Of a stretch of 64,000 nt of DNA, positions 34,214-46,320 are shown one piece after another. Made by a program: the position numbers and the translations under genes. Under the pieces are notes generated by a model. It saw only the letters and a program-made list of their open reading frames with translations. It ran no database searches and was not told the origin of the DNA. This DNA comes from Panorpa germanica (lineage: Eukaryota > Arthropoda > Insecta > Mecoptera > Panorpidae), in the NCBI GenBank assembly GCA_963678705.1, contig OY783208.1, forward strand, positions 4,030,001 to 4,094,000, in the 5' to 3' direction. Position 1 is the first letter of the stretch, and every line of letters begins with the position of its first letter.

Positions 34214-34808
34214 TTAACTCTTTACTTTATTTATTTGTTAAAATTTGCAATTGTTTATTTAAGTAAAACCAATTTTGAGTTTACTTAAAAAGAAAGAAAA
34301 TTATTAACACTACAAAAAATATGAGCAGGGTATTAAAAAAAAGTGAAAGAAAAATAAGTGCAGTTGAATTAAATTAATAAAACATTTTTGTAATAAATTA
34401 GTGCTTTGTAAAACACAAAGAAAATAGAAACTAGAATTTCCGCTATTAATGAATTTACCATTCTAATTTGTGTAATAATCTAAAAAAAATAAGTCTTAAA
34501 AAACATTTCACAATAAAATTAAAATGTTAAATTACCTTTAAATATTAATTTATTTCTTACTGTCTATTTTTGTTTAATATTAAATAAATCAAACTTTAAG
34601 ATGAACGTATTTCTGATGGTGACATTCACTGACATCTTAAATGAATCCAAGGTGTTTTCCTTTGCTAATGAACAAATACTTTTTTTGGTGGGATTTATGA
34701 ACATAGATATTCAATACAGATTTCATTTTTAATTTGACTATTTCTAAATGAATATTTACATTAATTGTAAACCATTATGATGAATGATTCGGTTGTACAC
34801 AGACTTTT
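34214..34808. other. Upstream flank of ZNF-B2
   Basis: Duplicates 26664-27304 with scattered differences. No gene seen. Confidence 0.5.
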
Positions 34809-35346
34809 AATGGACTTGTGTCCTGTCTTAATTTCTATAAAAGAGTACTATATATTAATAAAGTGGGTTTCTAGAACCTCAAATGTTCAATTATTTTTTA
34901 ATAACACCTTATATGTTAGGAGATATTAACAATTAAAAATGTCATTTTGCCTCTTTAATTCTTAAAGGGATTCAAAATATCAAATATTATTTACAGCTAT
35001 TTCAAGGAACAATAAAATTTCAACATTATATCTGCCTTAGCAGGGTTAAATAAAATAAAAACTTATTATTCTTTGACTTGACTTGATTATTTGACTACCA
35101 ACAGCTACAGAACATTACCACAGCACTGACCTACTAAACTAACGTAAATAACTGACATTAAAATGCATTTCACGTCATACAAATATGGCCGACCATTTCT
35201 AGCGCTAAAACTACAATTCAAACTTTTAATTGCTACATCTCCGTCAACATTTAGATATTTAATAAAATAGACACGCCAATACACATTTATTAACATCAAT
35301 TTCAATCAACAATTGAAAAATCGACCACTAAAAAATGAGGACACAA
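34809..35346 (-). mobile_element. MITE copy of the AATGGGCT family
   Basis: Same insertion as 27305-27936, shortened by an internal deletion near 34977 that removes the block ending in gctgtaaggttgg. Confidence 0.62.
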
Positions 35347-36057
35347 ATATCTAATTATTTTTAATAAGTCTGTTTTCTACAACAGAGAACGAGTGTGTGT
35401 GTGTGTGTATGTTATGTCATTTACTACTTACAGCTGGGTCGTACATTCCATCAAGTTTTTATTGCGATTTTTGTGAAAAAAGATTAATAATCTCGATAAT
35501 TTTGACATCATACGCAAAACAGATTGCAATACTGTTGAATTTTTAAAGGGGCTACTTTTATTTATATAGTCCTAGAGGAAGTGTAGAAATTTGGTACCCT
35601 GTCGTCAACAGGCTTAATACATTAAGTATATTGTAGTTTTATAAGAATTATGGCATGACTCACGAAAATTCACTGAAATAAGAAATATACAATTTACAAC
35701 ATTTTTAATTATTTATTTATTGAATAATATATTTATTAATCTTAAAATAAAAAAACAAATTATTTATAATTAAAAACAAGTTAAGGGGTTTTATTTTATT
35801 TTTAGTGTTAAGCTTCATTCACACAAACTGTTTTGATATTTAATATTTTAATCTAGATTTTAGCTTAGCATTCCTTGTCACATTCGTATTTCTATTTGAG
35901 TTGGTGCGCATGAGTCACGCGTGTAACAATTAAAATAACTATTTTCAATAACAATTAGTAATAGAAATTGTTTTTCCTTCTTTATTTTTGACAAAATGAC
36001 TGTGAACTTTCTATTGTGATAATTTAAAGCATAAAAACTTGAAAATGAATTGTTCCA
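35347..36057. repeat. Repeated non-coding block with a GT microsatellite
   Basis: Parallels 27937-28625: a (gt)n run near 35393-35408, the reversed 300-bp repeat, then the common ZNF-A 3' flank. No gene seen. Confidence 0.55.
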
Positions 36058-36311
36058 TTAATCACATGAAAAAGGATTAAAGCCTAAATGCTTCTTTTTA
36101 TATTCCTTTAAATAGCTTGACCTTGAATACGTTTTTTTATTAACGTCACATGAAAAAGGATTAACGGCTAAATGCGTATTTTTATGTTGAATTAAAGAGC
36201 ATGAACTTGAAAACGTCTTGTTACAAGCGTCACACGAAAATGGACGTTCCCCGGTATGACTTCGTTTGTGAATAAATTCTTCTAAGTGAAAATTATTTCT
36301 TCTATTAGATT
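36058..36311 (-). pseudogene. ZNF-A 3' fragment with one extra degenerate finger
   Basis: As in 349-517 but with one additional terminal finger, CDVNKKTYSRSSYLKEY, in which the second Cys and the first His are lost. It ends FNPFSCD and a stop. Confidence 0.7.
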
Positions 36312-36790
36312 TTTTTTTTCGGTTTGTAAATTAGGTGCCAAAGTTAGCCCATATACAAAATTTTAACTTTCTATCACCATTTTTATTTATTTTGGGCAAA
36401 AACCGCCCACGTGCCCAAAAATATATTGTTTTAAATTTTGAATATGATATTCAATTAGTACACAGTCCAAAATGTGAGTTTCCTCTATAGTACCCTACCG
36501 TGCCCTCAATTTTCTGGACGACCCTTTATTAATTTTTGAGTTTTTATATTTTGAAATATGTTTGCATTAAATAGCGTAATACACAGACAAAATTACAACT
36601 TTCTACCTTTTACGGATTAACAGTTATATAGCAAAAAGTCACCATTTCTTATCGTAGTTTTTTTTAAGGTTTCCAGGAAATTAAGGAAACAATCCGAGGA
36701 CGTCAAAAGTTTTAGAATTTTCGCTCAACGAAACAGGAAATTTTGAAAGGGATTCATGGAACCGTTTTCGAGCCATCATACAAAAATCAC
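36312..36790 (-). mobile_element. Helitron-like fragment
   Basis: Longer than the copies at 518 and 28796; it keeps the blocks caattttctggacg and ttttacggattaacag, but still has no hairpin/CTAG end. Confidence 0.45.
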
Positions 36791-36920
36791 TAAAAACATG
36801 TAAGAAAATAAACACAGTTGGAACATTATAACATACGATCATTTAGCATAAAACTTAGAATTAGAACAATAAATTAGATTGATAAGCATAAAAACTTGAA
36901 AATGTTTTATCCCATTATTC

Positions 36921-37814
36921 TCATGAAAGAGGATTAACGGCTAAATGCGTCTTTTTATGTCGTTTTAAACCACTTGACCATGAAAACGTTTTCTCACAAA
37001 TGTCACATGAAAAAGGATTAACGTCTAAATGCGTCTTTTTATGTTCCTTTAAAGACCTTGAACTTGAAAACTTTTTGTTACAAACGTCACATGAAAAATG
37101 ATTAACGTCTAAATGCGTCTTTTTATGTTCCTTTAAATACCTTGAACATGAAAACGTTTTGTTACATTTGTCACATGAAAAAGGATTAACGTCTAAGTGC
37201 GTCTTTTTATGTGTCTTTAAATAGCTTGAAGTTGAAAATGTTTTGTTACAAACGTCACACGAAAACGGACGCTCCCCGGTATGATTTCGTTGGTGAATAA
37301 TTAAATTGCACCTAGTAGTGTAGGATTTATCACATTCATGACAGGAATATAACTTCCTGTCAGAGTGAACACGCAAATGTTTTATTATTTCCGGTGCCTT
37401 ATCGAACCCCATGTTACAAACATCACAGATGAAATTCTTCTGATTGGAAATTAATTCTTCTATTCCCGATTGTCCACTGCCTTGTGGTTCCGAGAATCTT
37501 CTATTATCATCACCATCCACCGGTTCTTTTGTCCTTCCGGTTCCTCGGCAGTCCGACGGGGCCTCCAGGTGCTCCTGCAATTTACAGGAATCTTGAAACA
37601 CGCCTCCGCAATATTTACACAGGACAACAGGTGAACTATAGTCAGGTTCATATTTAATATGAACCTTTAGCCAATCTGCTACTCTATCGGAAGTGACGTC
37701 GACCTCCTCTTTGACTTGTGGTTCGAATTGAACAATGCATTCCTCTTCTGGTTCTACTTTCATGTTTTCTATTTCCAGTGTTTCATTTAACTCTGATTTT
37801 ATTTGCTGCGCCAT
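36921..37814 (-). CDS. ZNF-A4: C2H2 zinc-finger protein, 7 fingers, 297 aa
   Basis: It has the same N-terminus as A1, with psi-K-x-E motifs at IKSE, MKVE, VKEE and IKYE, then the degenerate CCHC-like finger, two ordinary fingers and an HTGERPF linker. Only four 28-residue fingers follow (helices STSSYLKTH, SCSRYLKEH, SSSRSLKEH, SWSSGLKRH), against 20 in A1. The last codons read NPLS and a stop: TGT of the family end SFSCE has become TGA, so two residues are missing, with no effect on zinc binding. The frame is intact. Its SCSRYLKEH finger type and LDVNH linker are those that dominate the giant array A6. Confidence 0.87.
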   Translation of the reverse strand: MAQQIKSELNETLEIENMKVEPEEECIVQFEPQVKEEVDVTSDRVADWLKVHIKYEPDYSSPVVLCKYCGGVFQDSCKLQEHLEAPSDCRGTGRTKEPVDGDDNRRFSEPQGSGQSGIEELISNQKNFICDVCNMGFDKAPEIIKHLRVHSDRKLYSCHECDKSYTTRCNLIIHQRNHTGERPFSCDVCNKTFSTSSYLKTHKKTHLDVNPFSCDKCNKTFSCSRYLKEHKKTHLDVNHFSCDVCNKKFSSSRSLKEHKKTHLDVNPFSCDICEKTFSWSSGLKRHKKTHLAVNPLS

Positions 37815-39061
37815 TTTATGCAGAAACTAACAATTTACTGAAACCAAAGAATATTTATATTTAGCAATTAGTAACACTAAGATCTAATTAAGCCTGCCCT
37901 AGTTCACTTCTTCATTTAATGCCAGATAAAAATTTAATATAAAAACGGACCCTTTGAAATAAACAACTTCTATAAAACTGTGCTAAATTGTTTGTCACAA
38001 ACAACAAAGACTATTGACCAATCACCAAATATGTCATAAATTAAATTTCAAATAGTAAAGTACTTCATGAGTTTGTTGATTTTAAAAGAAGTTCAATAAG
38101 CAATGGACATGTTTCAGCAAACATTAGAAGTGTTTTACAAGCAACTTACATATTACAGAATATTAAATTTATTAGAAAAGACAGAGTGAACAACATAACC
38201 TAGAAACCAAATAAGTTAATGTAATCTTTACTAAATAAAATATTAATCGAAATTCTTAATAATTGTGACTGTAGTTATAAAATGTATGTACAGAAATTGT
38301 AGTTATTCTTATTTTATTTTTTGTCTCGGTTCTAAGGTTTTATTCAATTTGTTAGGAATGAAAGGTCAATGGTAATTATTCAATACACCTACGTTTTCTT
38401 GTTTTGAGACTTGTAACAAAAACTACTGCACTTTGTATATTTTATTCAGCTTTCAATCTACTTTTACCATTTTTAATAAAGAAATACACAATATTCATGC
38501 TTATTGTTTACCAATAATGTGAAATAAACCCTTTTCACATCTAGATGACATATTGTTGTAACCACAAATTTGAAATTTCAACTTTAACCATTAATATTGA
38601 GTATTTCTAAAATAAAACTAGTTCGACAGAATGTGGACTAATTAAAATTGTTGTTTTTTATAACAATTAGAAATAAAAATTGTTTCTACTTCTTATTTTT
38701 TGACAAACTCACGTTGATCTTCCTTTAGAAGTAAATTCTATCGTCTGTCAATATGTAGGAATCCAGAAAAAAGTTCGTTGGTTTGTACTAATTGTTATCA
38801 AAGGCGCTACCCTTTTCAATATAATATTATTAATTAATTAACTATACAAAAACTAGTAATAATAATAGTATATTTTTATATTAAAACGAATAATGTAAAT
38901 ACGGTTATAACATTCTTTGTCTTACATTAAATATATCATGATTATTAATAAAATTTTATTATATGTCAAAGTACAAACCATTAAAAAAGGCATCTTTAAC
39001 TCCTGATGGTTTGCGTCTTTGGAAACTCATGGCTAGTTAGCTACTGGTCTTCAAAATGTCT
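37815..39061. repeat. Upstream flank of ZNF-A4
   Basis: Duplicates 31038-32333 and 3208-4511. Contains the UTR acceptor near 37840. No other gene. Confidence 0.6.
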
Positions 39062-40093
39062 AATGGGTTTGTGTCCTATGTCTTAATTTCTATAAAAGTG
39101 TACTACATATTGATAAAGTGGGTTACTAGAACCTCAAATGTCCAATTATTCGTTAATAACTGCTTATATGTTAGCAGATCTTAACAATTAAAAAAGTCGT
39201 TTTTTCTTCTTAATTATTAAGGGGAATCAACGTTGTACAACATTCCAAATGCATGTGACATCACAACCGCTAGTTACTATGTCACATGCATTTTGTTTTT
39301 AATGGTTGTACAAACCATTAAAAAAGGCATCTTTAACTCCTGATGGTTTGCGTCTTTGGAACCTCATGACAAGTTAGCTACTCTTGTGTAAGGTTACCAA
39401 CCTTACAGCTCATAAATCTCTGCTATATGTATTTATATATCAAAATATCAAATATTATTTATAGCTATTTCAAGGAACAATCAAATTCCAATATTATGTC
39501 TGCCTTAGCAGGGTTAAATATTATAAAATAGTCCTCATTTTTTAGTGGTCGATTTTTCAATTGTTAAATGAAATTGATGTTAATAGATGTGTATTGGCGT
39601 GTCTATTTTATTAAATATCTAAATGTTGACGGAGATATAACATTTAAAAATTTGAATTCTTGTTTTAGCACAAAAGATGGTCGGCCATTTGTATGACGTG
39701 AAATGCATTTTAATATCAATTATTTGTTGATTCTATCAGTACTGTGGTAATGTTTTGTAGCTGTTGGTAGTCGAAATAATCAAGTCAAGTCAAAGACTAA
39801 TAAATTTATTTAACCCTGTTACGGCAGACCTAATGTTGGAACTTTATTGTTCCTTGAAATAGCTGTAAATAATATTTGATATATAAATACATATAGCAGA
39901 GATTTATGAGCTGTAAGGTTGGCAGCGGTTGTGATGTCACATGCACTTGGAATGTGTACAACGTTGAATCCCTTTAATAATTAAATAGACAAAATGACTT
40001 TTTTAATTGTTAATATCTGCTAACATATAAGGAGTTATTAACAAATAATTGGACATTTGAGGTTCTAGTAACCCACTTTATCAATATATAGTA
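39062..40093. mobile_element. Inverted composite MITE, right end truncated
   Basis: The left part follows 32334 onward. Near 39300-39375 a second copy of the host flank (ccattaaaaaaggcatctttaactcc) is inserted, so this copy carries a local rearrangement. The right part ends at tcaatatatagtaca as in segment S1. This is where the ZNF-A4 type of unit passes into the S-type segment. Confidence 0.55.
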
Positions 40094-40303
40094 CACGACT
40101 TTATTCAGTTCTATTTTAACGACACATAAACACAGTTGCTTTTGAGATTTTTAAATATTTAAAATGTTAAATTGTTAATGACGATTTTCTACTATTGTTA
40201 GCAGTTTTTATAGTGCTGTGGCCTCATATATGTTTACTACACTACTGTCTTAATTGTTGCATATTAAGAGGTAATTAATTTTATATTTTGTTTTATATTT
40301 CAG

Positions 40304-40353
40304 GCGCAGCTGAGCAATACCGTTTTCCACTTGCTATTGTAGTAGAAAATTGA
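40304..40353 (+). pseudogene. Orphan copy of the short HTH-gene terminal exon
   Basis: Same acceptor and frame as 11451-11500 (GAAEQYRFP after splicing), but the HTH exon is absent from this partial segment, so it has no upstream partner in the window. Confidence 0.35.
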
Positions 40354-41671
40354 AAAGTCAAAGCTTTCTAAATTAAAAAACTAAACTACCTAAAAACTAA
40401 TTAAAACAATATTCAGTGTAATAACCTTTTTGTAGCAACTTGTTTAAAATTACAATAAAAATAATTATATTTCATATTATAATTTATAGCATAAAGCATT
40501 TATTACAATATATCGAACTACAAGCGTAAAATTATATAATTATGTAAAGACAATGAAAGAACAGGATAATATAACTGCAGGTAAATTAAATCGTGTAGAA
40601 TAAAGGAATGTAGTACTATTAAGACCATAATCTTGTGAGTTCTGTACAAAATTTTAGGGCCCTAGAAATACCTACTTTATCAGCTGTTGAAATAAGAATT
40701 AAAAAAGACATTGCAGCTCTACTAAGTGTTCTAGTAGTTGCATTGAATTATTTGAAGGGGTTTCATTATAACCGTTGAATAATATTACAATCATGATAAT
40801 CCTGATTTTAAGATTTAAAGTGAAGCAGCCTACTTAATGTTTCAAGTCTGTTGACGACGGGGTGCCAAATTTCTACACTTTCTCTAGGATTATATAAATA
40901 AAAGTAGCCCCTTTAAAACTTCAACAGTATTGAAATCAGTTTTCTGTATGATGTCGAAATTATCGAAATTAATAATATTTTTTCACAAAAATCGCAATAT
41001 AACATAAAACTTGATGAAATGTACGACCTAGCTGTAAGTAGTAAATGACATAACACACACACTCTCGTATGCGTCTCTGTTGTATAAAACAGACTTAATA
41101 AAAATAATTAGATATTTGAGGTTATGTTAGCCAACTTTATCAAAATATTGTGCAGTTTTATAGAAATGAAGACATGGCTCATCGAAAATACACTGAAATA
41201 AGAAATATACAATTTATAACAATTTTAATTATTTATTTATTAAATTATATATTTATTAATCTTATAATATAAAATAAATTATTTACAATTAAAAACAGGA
41301 TGAAGAGTTTTATATGGGTTCACCAGTTTGTTTTACACGCTGTCCTAGTGCTTAATAATGCATCATTCCCAGATACTGTTTTAATTTTATTTTTAGTGTT
41401 AAACATCATTGCCAGTCACTGTTTTTGATATTTCTTTTACGTTTTTATTTAATAATGTAATCTAGATTTCAGTTTAGGCATTCCTTGTCACATTCGTGTT
41501 TTAATTTAGGTTATTTAATTTAGCTGCTGCGCATGCGTCGTTAGTAATATAAGTTTTGACAGTTCGATTGAATGTGGAATAATTAAAATTGCTGTTTTTA
41601 ATAACAATTAGTAATAGAAATTGTTTTCACTTGTTCATTTTTGAAAACAGACATCGAACTTTATATTATAA
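40354..41671. repeat. Non-coding block shared with S1 and S2
   Basis: Matches 11501-12798 and 50570-51859, including the 300-bp repeat and the ZNF-A 3' flank. No gene. Confidence 0.6.
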
Positions 41672-42618
41672 CTAGAGTTTACCCCGTCACAAAGCGACGT
41701 CTCCTAGTGTGTAAAGTTTAAATTCAATAAAATAATTTGTAATTTCAATTCACATTTTAATTCCATTTTTAAATTGAAATATTTAACTCGTTTTATAATC
41801 ATTTTACATATAACAACAAATAATTTTTCACACAAACTGACAAAGAAAATTACATTTTTTTGACTAAATATAAAATATTTCCAATTTATTCGTCATTTGC
41901 CAACTTTTAATCAAAATTTAAGATTTTCTTTTTCGGTTTGTAAATTAGGTGCCAAAGTTAGCCCATAAACAAAATTTTAACTTTCTAGCACAATTTTTAC
42001 CTTTTAGGGCAATAACCGACCCCGTGCCAAAAAAAATATTTTTTAAATTTTGAATGATATTCAATTATTCACAGTCCAAAATTTGAGCTTTCTCTATAGC
42101 TCCCTACCGTGCCCCCAATTTTCTGGACGCCCCTTTTATTAATTTTTGAGTTTTTATATTTTGAAATATGTTTCCATTGAGTAGCGTAATACACAGGCAA
42201 AATTACAACTTTCTACCTTTTACGGATTAAGGGGTCTTCTCACTTTGCAAATTAAAAAAAATCGATTTTTTTTTTTGTAATTTTGAAAGTACATATCATC
42301 AAAAATGTTATATCAAAATTTCATAAAGATCGGACGAGTCTAACTACATTTTTGGGCGACCGTTAGGTGACTACCTCAGAGCACCCGGCTGATCCCTTTG
42401 ATGCCGCTCGGACGGTCCCTGTATACAGTCGTGTTCTTTTGTTAATTTTTCAAAGGAAAATCACTTAAAATTCTTACACAAAAGAGAAAAGCTGCAAAGA
42501 AAGACGCTGAAAAACCTTCACCAAAGAAAAAAGCAGCCAAGAAAGTTATAGTAAAAAAAAAAAAGTTGTTATAAAAAAAGTTCCTGTCGTAAAAACCCAA
42601 GATTAATCAATAAAATTG

Positions 42619-43250
42619 ATGAAAGAATTATCAACAAATTACGCATTGGCAATTCGAAGACACCCGAATTCTGTCGAAGAGAGATCTGGGCAGGATACTA
42701 TCATAAAATTTCAACCAACAGCAACCCACAGCATACGTATTGTTCAGACTCATGGTGCAAGTACAAGAAAGCGGTTAACAACAATCAGATAGAAACTTTT
42801 AAACATCCTCCTGCTCTAGCTGAGGATGTTCAAGAGGTTTTGAACCCGATTTATGAAGATATGACGAGGGACGAGTTACTGGAGCGATGCCTCGGAGGAA
42901 ATACCCAAAATAACAACGAGAGTTTCAACAGCTGTGTCTGGGCAATGGCACCGAAACACGTTTTTACGGGAAGAAAAACCGTGGAAATTGCTTGCCAAAC
43001 AGCGGCATGCATTTATAACGAAGGGCTACAACCAGTTTTAAAAATTTTGGAGGTGATGGGTGTCAAACTTGGCCCTATCGCCGCTTAATACGCCGAGAAA
43101 CGCGACAGTGAACGCGTACGCGTGGGGAACCGCAGCAGCTCTAACGCTTCAAAAGAGACTAGGTTAAGACGAAAGGAAGCTATTTTGGAGGAGCACAACT
43201 TCTACGAAGAATCGGAAGGTCCATTGTATGGAGCAGGCATCGCTGATTAA
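42619..43250 (+). pseudogene. Transposase C-terminal remnant of the TTAA element
   Basis: Reads TNYALAIRRHPNSVEE, then a frame change, then IWAGYYHKISTNSNPQHTYC and SWCKYKKA. The signature LERCLGGNTQNNNESFNS follows, in which the Glu is a candidate catalytic residue, then APKHVFTG and EVMGVKLGPIAA. A TAA stop at 43086-43088 interrupts what continues as YAEKRDSERVRVGNRSSS and ends GPLYGAGIAD. A Lys-rich stretch before 42600 may be a foreign or degenerate N-terminus. Family identity is by recall of the insect sequences. Confidence 0.65.
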
Positions 43251-43401
43251 CCCGAGGTAAGGTTTTTTCATGATTTTTGTACAACCAAAACTTTAAACGC
43301 TTTTATCTGAAAACAAGATATTTCAGTGCCTTGTTGATGAAATTTCGGAAACTATCCGGCCGATTGTCATGAAATTTAAATGACATATTCTTCATAGTTA
43401 T

Positions 43402-43563
43402 GGCTATAGCGCATATCATCAGATTTTTAAAATTTTGATTTGAAGTATTTTTTTTTTACAAAAAACTGCAAAAAAACGCGTTTTTTTTGTTACTTTTTCA
43501 AAAAACGTGCGCCATTTTGTTATTTTCGCGAATATCAAAAATCTGATGATATGCGCTATAGCC
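43402..43563. repeat. 27-bp perfect inverted repeat inside the TTAA element
   Basis: The arms 43402-43428 and 43537-43563 are exact complements (ggctatagcgcatatcatca and onward), with a 108-bp loop that itself contains an aaaacgcgtttt palindrome. It lies between a possible donor (gaggtaaggt, 43253) and acceptor (tttttgtttcag, about 43605), so it would be intronic if the transposase gene is spliced there. Confidence 0.7.
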
Positions 43564-44093
43564 ACTGATTTACTGAATCTAAAACTGTTTTATTTTTTTG
43601 TTTCAGATGACCTGTCTCGGAGATACCATCAACAAGCCACGAACATAACATTTCTACACGGGTTTTTCGATGCTACTGTTTTGTTATAATAATTGTTCAA
43701 AAAAATAAAAAAAATAAATTTTCTTGTACTTGAAAGATGTGTTTATTAGATAGGATCCATTTTATCCCATAATTTTGTGCAAAAAGGCTCGAACAAAAAT
43801 CGAGAAAATAGCCTATTTTCGCGGTGCCTAAAGTGAGAAGACCCCTTAACAGTTATATAGCAAAATGTAACCATTTCTTTTCGCAGTTTTTTCAAAATTA
43901 TAGTTTTCCAGGAAATTGAGACAAGGATTCATGAAACCGTTTTCGAGCCGTCATACAAAAATAGCTAAAAAACATGTAAGAAAAAAACATATAAATTTGG
44001 AACATTATAACATACGATCATTTAGCATAAAACTTAGAATTAGAACAATAAATTAGATTGATAAGCATAAAAACTTGCAAATGTTTTATCCCA

Positions 44094-44795
44094 TTATTCA
44101 CATGAAAAAGAATTAACGGCTAAATGAGACTTTTTATGTCGTTTTAAAGTACTTGACCATGAAAACGTTTTTTCACAAATATCACATGAAAATGTATTAA
44201 CGTCTAAATGCGTCTTTTTATGTTTCTTTAAATAGCTTGAACTGGAAAACGTTTTGTTACAAATGTCACATGAAAAAGGATTAACGGCTAAATGCGTCTT
44301 ATTATGTTCCTTTATAGACCTTGAACTTGAAAACGTTTTGTTACAAATATCACATGAAAAAGGATTAACGTCTAAATGCGTCTTATTATGTTCCTTTATA
44401 GACCTTGAACTTGAAAACGTTTTGTTACAAATATCACATGAAAATGGTTTAACGTCTAAATGAGACTTTTTATGTTCCTTTAAATAATTTGAACTTGAAA
44501 ACGTTTTGTTACAGTTGTCACATGAAAAAGGATTAACGGCTAAATGAGACTTTTTATGTCGTTTTAAATTACTTGACCATGAAAACGTTTTCTCACAAAT
44601 GTCACATGAAAAAGGTTTAACGTCTAAATGCGTCATTTTATGTTCCTTTAAATAGCTTGACCTTGAAAATATTTTGTTACAAATGTCACATGAAAATGGA
44701 TTAACGTTTAAATGCGTCTTTTTATGTTCCTTTAAATAACTTGAGCTGGAAAATGTTTTGTTACAAACGTCACACGACAATGGACACAAGCCCAT
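44094..44795 (-). pseudogene. ZNF-A5: 5'-truncated zinc-finger gene, 8 fingers
   Basis: Eight fingers on a 28-residue period (helices SSSSYLKEH, SRSSYLKEH, SWSSNLKRH, SSSNYLKEH, two identical SSSRSIKEH, SSSSYLKKH, SWSSTLKRH), ending VNSFSCE and a stop. The acidic N-terminus, degenerate finger and ordinary fingers are absent. At about 44780 the finger sequence aatggaca passes directly into the MITE-type end ggacacaagcccatt that opens segment S2. The apparent first residues MGLCP come from the MITE end. A promoterless remnant is most likely. Confidence 0.8.
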
Positions 44796-46320
44796 TAAAA
44801 AAACGACCTCTTAAAAATGATTTCACGCCTATTCTATTGAATGAATTTTTTTTGAATCTGGCAGCACTATTTTTCATTTCTGATTGTGAACTGACGCATC
44901 AATGTCCATATTCAGTCGGTGTTGTATTTGTTTGACAGTTGTATGCGTTTATCGTTTTTAATTTTTATAATATGTTAGAATAATAATGTTTTAATAAGTG
45001 TTGTGAGTTCATTTTATATTTAAATCAATAATAAGTGTCAAACCGCATTAGTAAATATTATCTATTTTGTCGCATGTATAAATAAGCAAGGAAAATATTG
45101 TAAGTAATAGCTGAACGAAAAATAAAATTATTATAAAAAGCACAAGTTATATATGCAAGTAAGTTCATTTCTTTTATAATAAATATAACTTTAATTAGAA
45201 ATATTTAATAAATTTTCTAAATCAGTTCAGTTTACATATTTTCGTATGCTCATTTATTTGAGGTTAGCTTACTATAAAGTAGCTGTCATTTTTTGCTAAA
45301 GTATTTTATCAATTAAATTGTATTTTATAGTATAATCACTGATAACATTACAATTGATAATTTCATGATAAACTTACAAGAAAAGCCTTTTTGTTTAACA
45401 CTCATATTTAGTAATTAAAGTAAAAATTACTCTGTTGTTTTTCATGATTTTTTCATTGACCATAGTTATTTATTTATAAACTTACTAATGTAATGTTTCT
45501 AATATAAATCTACAGAACGTGGGTTTGCCTAAAAGGTCAAAAAAGAAGTAGTTGACCTTCTGGGGTCGGTATAAAGTCAGTTTAATGTACAAAAGTCATG
45601 TAGGGTGGGTTTGCCCCCAGCAGAAATAAGTTATATATGAAAACAGTATTAGAAATTAGATATATGGTTGAAGTTACGAGAGTTCGGCGGTGACTCATAT
45701 TCAAAACAAGTTGTGGGGTATAAACTGCTGATATAACTAAAAAGCACTGACTCATTTATTTTTCTATAATGTATATAGAAACGAATAAGACAAAATTCAT
45801 TATCGTATTATAAATTTATACCGCTCTTATAACCTCTTTTAAGTATAAGTCACCGCCGATCTACCGTGATTTTGACTATACATAAATATATAGTGCAGTA
45901 ATAGGAGAGATCACCTCATATAAAACAAATACTATGTATATCCATATAAGTTATATCAGGGTGTTTTATATGAGATGATTCCTTTATATATTACATAGAC
46001 AATATATCCTGGGAAAACTTAGTTTGACAAGGGTCTATTGTTCAGATCTATTTAATTTGTCTATTTAAACACCATTTTCCATTATTTTTATTTATTTACT
46101 AAACACAATACAAATTTACCAAATAATACTGGAGACTGATTAAATACTCGACGCTTTTGTTCGAGATCACACGCAAAACAGCAATTCCTTTAGAAGTTCC
46201 GACTTAGTATTGATACATTTTTATTTCATAGAAGAGGCATTATATATCGTAGTCGCTTTAAGGTATCTTTAATTGCATTTTTTATTTTCAGATTACTGTT
46301 TGATATTAACTTTAAAAGAA
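44796..46320 (+). promoter_or_regulatory. Upstream region of the second HTH gene copy
   Basis: Duplicate of 5647-7222. The first donor has changed from gtaagt to gcaagt (near 45157), the overlapping gtaagtt is kept, and the acceptor before the ATG (ttttattttcag) is intact. No coding exon. Confidence 0.4.

Larger units (their letters stand above)
42231..43845 (+). mobile_element. TTAA-target DNA transposon, 1615 bp, Kolobok-like or Mutator-annotated
   Basis: Perfect 16-bp terminal inverted repeats GGGGTCTTCTCACTTT at 42231-42246 and 43830-43845. TTAA is duplicated at 42227-42230 and 43846-43849; the equivalent sites at 13360 and 36615 carry a single TTAA, which proves the insertion. The interior encodes the C-terminal part of a transposase resembling the insect family labelled Mutator-like transposase. 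TTAA targets fit Kolobok or piggyBac rather than classical Mutator. The catalytic N-terminal half is missing, so the copy is non-autonomous. Confidence 0.8.
41672..43965 (-). mobile_element. Helitron-like element split by a TTAA transposon
   Basis: CTAG at 41672-41675 preceded (minus strand) by the hairpin and ttaccccgtcac block. The body is continuous with 12799-13505 once 42231-43849 is removed. The paralogs therefore show the empty site of the inserted transposon. Confidence 0.6.
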
